Source: Pyrus communis
Lineage: Eukaryota; Streptophyta; Magnoliopsida; Rosales; Rosaceae
NCBI RefSeq assembly: GCF_963583255.1
Contig: NC_084819.1
Coordinates: forward strand, 12,988,471-13,052,470
Reading direction: 5' to 3'
Length of the DNA: 64,000 nucleotides
Positions within the stretch are counted from its first letter, which is position 1; every line of letters begins with the position of its first letter. Both the position numbers and the translations under genes were made by a program. This document shows, in pieces, positions 59,367 to 64,000 of the stretch. Below the pieces are notes generated by a model. The model ran no database searches, had not been told where the DNA came from, and was given only the letters and a program-made list of their open reading frames with translations.

Positions 59367-59560
59367 TGTACTTTTAGATCTACTCATTGAGGATAGCTCT
59401 CATTTGTAATTTAATGGTGCGAGGCGCTTTTTTTTCCTTCGACCGGATTGAAATTTCTTGCAAGGTTTTTATCGAGACCCACTATATGCACCTTATCCTC
59501 AGTGTTTATGTATCCAACTTTTCCATTGATGAATATCGTACCTTTACTTAAAAAAAATGA
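59367..59560 (+). mobile_element. LINE tail, 3' part (continues 55425-55622)
   Basis: After the CACTA insertion, the reading resumes with LLDLLIEDSSHL and a stop, a short 3' UTR, and an A-run near 59548-59557. Joined at the TGT duplication it completes the LINE 3' end. Confidence 0.65.
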
Positions 59561-59990
59561 AAAATTTCATTGTTATTTGTACAAATTTTTCTACATAAAT
59601 TAGGGTTTCAATTTTTAGGACCTTGATTAAAATTTCGTTTGAGACCCACTGTATTAGTACTCACATTTAAGGTACCAAACTATGAATTAGAAAAACGGAA
59701 AATGCTAGGATGACTAACTGTATTAGTAATCGAATTCGAATTCACATACATTAATGTTGAAATTGGGTGTCAAAAGCAGCATGCCTTAACAAAGTAAAGT
59801 TTTGAATTATCATACAATTTCCTTTCCTAAATCACGCTATGCACAGGCTAATTTCGCTTCATTTTTTTTCAAAAAATAAAATATGGTATCTCCATTTTGT
59901 TATTTATACACAAACTACGCGTGTCACCGACTCCCGTGCATCTGTAACGAACAGCTTGAAATTGGACTCTATAGAGTCCAGTGTTTTGAA
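59561..59990. other. Intergenic
   Basis: AT-rich, nothing recognised. Confidence 0.4.
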
Positions 59991-60558
59991 ATCCTCACCC
60001 TTTGAAACGCCGCGTTCTGATTTGCGCGAAATGCCGATACGGGGTGCAAGCTTCTCCATCGCCGCCATTCCCAAATTCCTCAATCAGATCCGAATCGTCC
60101 TTGACATTCACAGCTTCCTTGTCCGAATCCACCAGCACCTTTAATTCGTCGAAATCCCTGACCTCCTTCTTCTGCGACGTTGGCACCGCCTCCGCAACCT
60201 TCTTCGTGAGGCTGAGCTGGTCGGAAACCTGAGAGAGCAGAGCTGAATCCAAGAACTCTTCGAGCTTCGCTACTGTTCTCGACTTGAACTGCGTAGGGGT
60301 GGGAGCTCTGCGGTAGCTCTGATTCTGAACATCTCCCCCATAAACGAATCTGAAGTTAGAGATTGAAATTGGTGAAATTAGTGAAGAATTTCAAAATTGT
60401 ATGTGTGAGAGATATGTACAAGGAGTACGGGGATGAGATGGAGGAGATTGGCAGCGGGGAGATGGAGGAGGAGGGCAGTCGAACGAGGTGTTCCTGAATG
60501 TCTTGGAAAGTGGCGAGAGGGCCCGGGGATGAAGCTTTGGCTCTCTTGCTTTCTGCCA
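59905..60558 (-). pseudogene. Gene fragment of unknown family, frameshifted
   Basis: Minus strand. A first block starts ATG at 60558 with MAESKRAKASSPGPLATFQD, IQEHLVRLPSSS. After a probable intron (acceptor CTTCAG near 60354), a second block reads FVYGGDVQNQSYRRAPTPTQ, KSRTVAKLEEFLDSALLSQV, SQKKEVRDFDELKVLVDSDK and DDSDLIEEFGNGG. The frame then ends at 59995 (RRFKG, stop), while the adjacent frame continues with plausible coding text KLAPRIGISRKSERGVSKGE and DFKTLDSIESNFKLF. That pattern suggests a frameshift near 60045. GC-richer than its surroundings. I do not recognise the family. It could be the 5' end of a gene whose remainder was lost. Confidence 0.45.
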
Positions 60559-60639
60559 TATTTGCGCGCGCAATGTTTGAGTTCAGAGCAAGTCCAAGCA
60601 CATGAATTTCTGGCCCCTTTTTCAGTTTAACATAACGTG

Positions 60640-61302
60640 GTTAGGGTTCACAAATCAAACTTGTTTAACTAGAATTTGAAATCATTGTAATAGTTGCCCT
60701 AATCTTCACTTTTTTTGTAAAGAGGAATCCACATTCCTTGTGCAAACGTCATAATCAAAATCGTCAAGTTGCACTCTTTTCTCACGTTGTGGTATGGTGG
60801 AATCCACATTTCCTCTACAAACGTTATAAACAAAACTATTCAGTTGCACGCATCTTCACTTTTTTGTAAGAAGGAAAGTCAACGTTCCTCGTTTAAACAT
60901 CATAATCAAAATCAATTATTCACTTTATAATCATCTATAGTCACCAAACATGTAGAAAAAGAAAAATAATAGCCTTACAAAAATTACAAAGCACCCATTA
61001 TGTATAAAGGGATGATGGGTTCTCTTACAAAAAAATTCTGACGAAGAGCAACAAGATTTGACATTTACAACAAAAATACCAATGTGCAGTTTGGTCACCA
61101 TGGCTCTTTTGATTCTTTGTATTTGTAGTGTACAATGCATGTATGTATATATCCATGATAAGTGAGAAGCTTCTTCGTAAACAAAATTTGATATGAGCGT
61201 TTCTAGGGAAGGGGGAATCAAACTCGAGACCTTGCGTACTAAATTTGTTTCGATTTAAAGGAGAGAAATTATGATCCTATATCTTCACCAGCACATAACC
61301 AA
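60640..61302. other. Intergenic and WD40 gene 3' flank
   Basis: AT-rich with a repeated phrase AATCCACATT..CT.. (60726, 60801). No gene recognised. Confidence 0.4.
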
Positions 61303-64000
61303 TTAAGTAGGGCCTCCAAAAATATTGTTCTGCACTTTTCGCGGCAGCCCAAAATTTTGGTATGCTCTGATTTCTCCGTCCAAAGTGGCTGTCACAATTA
61401 CCAAACCCCAAGCTGTTGCTTGCGTTGTTTGGCTAGCATTATTGTTGCCTATATTGTCGAGCCAGGACCAAGAGGAAGACCAAGATGATGTGGAGGCACT
61501 ACCGGCAGACATAGAACTTGAATCACCATACCTAATAGAGGAAGGGTCCGAATTGAACGACTCTCCAATCCCCGATTCTGTTCGGGATATTTGAGCTGGA
61601 TCTTGATCTTCCTGCGGCGGAGTTGAAGGTATTTGATCCGATGCGTCTCCCTTGTTGTTGTTGTCTTTGTTGTTTTTCTTCGGAAGAGGTGGTAGCATTC
61701 TCTTGCTTACACCTGCATCTTCTTGAGTAGGGGATGCATTGCCGGATTGTGGTTGTTGCGTTGAGCGTTTTGATTGTCTCTTGGAATGTTGCACAAGGAC
61801 AGGTGGAGGGTCACCCTTTATGGTGCCTGGCCATGGGATTGCTACTGAAACATCTTTGCACTGAAAATGTTCGTGGGAATTGGTGCTAATGATGCTTTTT
61901 TTTCCCGTGGCTGAAATTCGGGGCTCATCCCGCCTCCAAATGTATACGTGAGAGTCTTCACTAGCACATACGACATACTTCCCGTTTGGAGTGAATGAAG
62001 CTCCAATTTGGCTGCTCATATTTCGAAAACCTGTTTGTTATCAAAATTATATTTCCAATTTTATTTGCTGAGCAGAAGTTTTATAGAGAATTAATTGAGA
62101 AAGTGAAAAGGTTCTGAGGATTTGATGAGATGCATACCTCTAAACTTGTGAGTCACGTTTGTGCCATCCAAAATCCGAATCCGAGAATCAGCAGACGTGA
62201 CAAGCATTTCAGTTGGGTTTATCGGTGAAAACTGTTTCCATTGAAAATAAGAGAGGACGTAAGAAGCACTTCAGATGGATTTTATGTGCGCAAGCAAACT
62301 GTACAACTAGAGAGTCGAGAGATTTCTACATTACCTGGAAACCTGTAATCTTTTTGGCTTGATTCTTCTTCTTGTTTTGAATATCAATCTGACTATGCTG
62401 ACTTAATTTACAATCTGGATTTCAAAACAAGACGAGCTTTATCAATTATCATAGACTGTCTGAATTCGCATTGCCTACGAAAAAGAAACTAGAAGAGCAA
62501 CTCATACCTTCTGCGTTGTACATGCGACAATTTCCTTTGTGTGAACCAATGATGCAAGCCTAGAGTTTTGAAACAGATTTGAAGCAAGATTAATCCAAAT
62601 AGTGACGAAATTTTACACGAAACATGCAAAAAGAAGAACATCTAAAAAGAAAAGAAATAGTACACAATAGAGTTGTACCTGGCCATCTGGGGTATAGGAA
62701 GCAGCAGTGACCATTTCATAAAGATCAGTCCAGTCCACGACTTGCCTAACAGCTACGTTCCACAATCGAATCTTTGCATCGAGTGAGCCGCTGATAAAGT
62801 AATTGTCATCCAAAGGATTGAATTGTATGCAAGTCACTGCAAGACCAGTAACCCGAGTCAAAACTCAAGAAACTATACAAGGAACAACATGATACAATGC
62901 TTCTATGTGTGTGTATTGGTAGTGATTTTCACACTCCCGTTTTTCTCCATCTTCATTCCCCTTTCTTTTACATCCCTTGATCCTCCTTTACCTTTATTCA
63001 ATAGAGGCTATAAAAACATGGAGAAGAACGAGGAACAAAATGGGAGAGCGGAAATCACTACCTGTGTGTATTTTGCATGCTTTCAGACAACAAATACAAA
63101 CAAAAGGTAAGCATTGTTTTACATAATATATGCATATCTTACCGTAATCATTGTGGGCAAACAACTTTAAACAAGTCTTGGTCTCCAAGTCCCATAACCT
63201 AACAGTTTTGTCCATTGAAGATGAAAGCAATAGCTGCAAATTGATTAAGTTATATCAGCCTAAATTAGCCCAACCTTAAATTAATCAATTGAAGAAAAGA
63301 ACATTTAGAAAGGAGCTGACCTGATCTCTGGACCAGGACAGGTCCAGAACAGCATCCAAATGACCTTCAAAAGAGCAAAATGGTTTCTCCGAAAATGAAA
63401 ACACTGTTTCGGGCACATGCACATATTCTGGGATTGGATTGCTCTTTCTAGTAGACCCACCCTTTCCCTTCTTCTTCTTCTCCTTCTCGGATGGCCCAAC
63501 CGCAGCTTGATCAGACATTGATGGCGAACGATCAGGGGTGGAGGACCCGAGAGAGTGATGAAGCGGGGTCGAATTCCCATCCAATGACATAATCTCACAC
63601 TCTTGCACTTCCCACACATGAATAACCCGATCCTCTCCTGCACTCGCAAGAAACCTTGCATCTAAGCTAAACTTAATAGCCCAAATTGACCCCTCGTGAG
63701 CTTGAATCTCTTGACACAAATGTAATGCCGATAACTCCTTGTAATGCTTCCCTGTCTGCCTAACTTTGACCCATTCCGATGAAGCCGACGAAGAAGAACT
63801 CGAGTTCTTGGCGGATTTCTGCTCCGGCGGTGGTGTCAGCGGCGGCGTCGTGTTTTCCCTCTCTTTCTCCCCAATCAACACACTCACAGCGGTCCCCACG
63901 CCTCGTATGCTGTTCTTCAACAGAGCAACCCCTCTTCTCTTGCTCATCCTCAGGCTCTTCGAAACAAACGAATTCGCCCCTGCACCGAGCTTCCTTTCGT
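61303..64000 (-). CDS. WDR44-like WD40-repeat protein (5' end outside window)
   Basis: Minus strand, seven exons visible: 64000-63321, 63233-63143, 62836-62679, 62559-62508, 62414-62335, 62231-62138 and 62030-61303; GT-AG and in phase. Plant WDR44-like proteins are WD40 scaffolds; human WDR44 binds Rab11, but the plant role is not established. Seen: GANSFVSKSLRMSKRRGVAL, a Ser-rich linker, then WD40 repeats HEGSIWAIKFSLDARFLASA ... VIHVWEV, GHLDAVLDLSWSRDQ ... KTVRLWDL, YVTCIQFNPLDDNYFISGSL ... IRLWNV, MVTAASYTPDGQ, FSPINPTEMLVTSADSRIRI, and GASFTPNGKYVVCASEDSHV ... YIWRRD. A Ser/Pro-rich segment is followed by a final blade-like VTATLDGEIRAYQNFG. The frame is open through base 64000 before the Met at 63947, and homologues have residues upstream, so the start lies beyond the window. 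Confidence 0.92.

Noticed and set aside
1..64000. CRISPR array, prophage or bacterial operon
   Set aside because: Nothing resembling these; the sequence is nuclear plant DNA throughout.

Overview
This is a nuclear plant genomic window. Intron-split genes use GT-AG splice sites, the intergenic DNA is AT-rich, and gene families are plant-specific (ATL RING-H2, DOF, XBAT, WDR44-like, eL36). Dispersed repeats point to Rosaceae, most likely the apple/pear tribe: four copies of a ~150 bp MITE that I associate with Malus/Pyrus, and LTR elements with ends of the TGTGACATCCC type. The genus is an inference. A 200-base run of N (50089-50288) is an assembly gap.

Layout. 1-5 kb: two single-exon ATL-type RING-H2 ligase genes in tandem. 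5.6-10 kb: a repeat cluster (MITEs, two long-TIR fold-back elements, a 200 bp solo LTR, and a complete Cassandra-type TRIM carrying 5S rRNA-like sequence in both LTRs). 10-12 kb: a decayed GT14 glycosyltransferase. 12.3 kb: a tRNA-Val(AAC) gene on the minus strand. 13-15.5 kb: a nine-exon DP (E2F partner)-like gene with one in-frame stop. 19.9-21.2 kb: a two-exon DOF transcription factor. 21-36 kb: gene-poor, with a 335 bp TRIM, a 2.3 kb solo LTR containing a helically spaced palindrome array, an old plastid 16S rRNA insertion, and a LINE 3' end with an RNase H domain. 36.2-37.7 kb: the ribosomal protein eL36 gene with telo-box/site II promoter motifs. 38.4-42.8 kb: a decayed Ty1/copia element. 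44.8-47.4 kb: an XBAT31-like ankyrin-RING ligase. 49 kb: the last exon of an At3g17950-like gene beside the gap. 50.5-51.9 kb: a MITE with 9 bp target duplication, partly copied by a 619 bp tandem duplication. 52.7-55.3 kb: a five-exon conserved plant gene whose C-terminal part may have a Rad52/ERF-like annealing fold. 55.4-59.6 kb: a CACTA DNA transposon inserted in a LINE tail. 60 kb: a broken gene fragment. 61.3-64 kb: a WDR44-like WD40 gene that runs off the window.

The genes do not form a pathway. Functional themes are ubiquitin ligation (two ATL, one XBAT), transcription (DOF, DP) and translation (eL36, tRNA-Val). The richest content is the transposable-element record, in which intact target-site duplications date nested events. 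I found no clearly new multi-gene system. The strongest leads are the Rad52/ERF-like candidate, the DP-like gene with altered DNA-binding residues, the phased palindromes in the 2.3 kb LTR, and the fold-back element with a possible captured exon.
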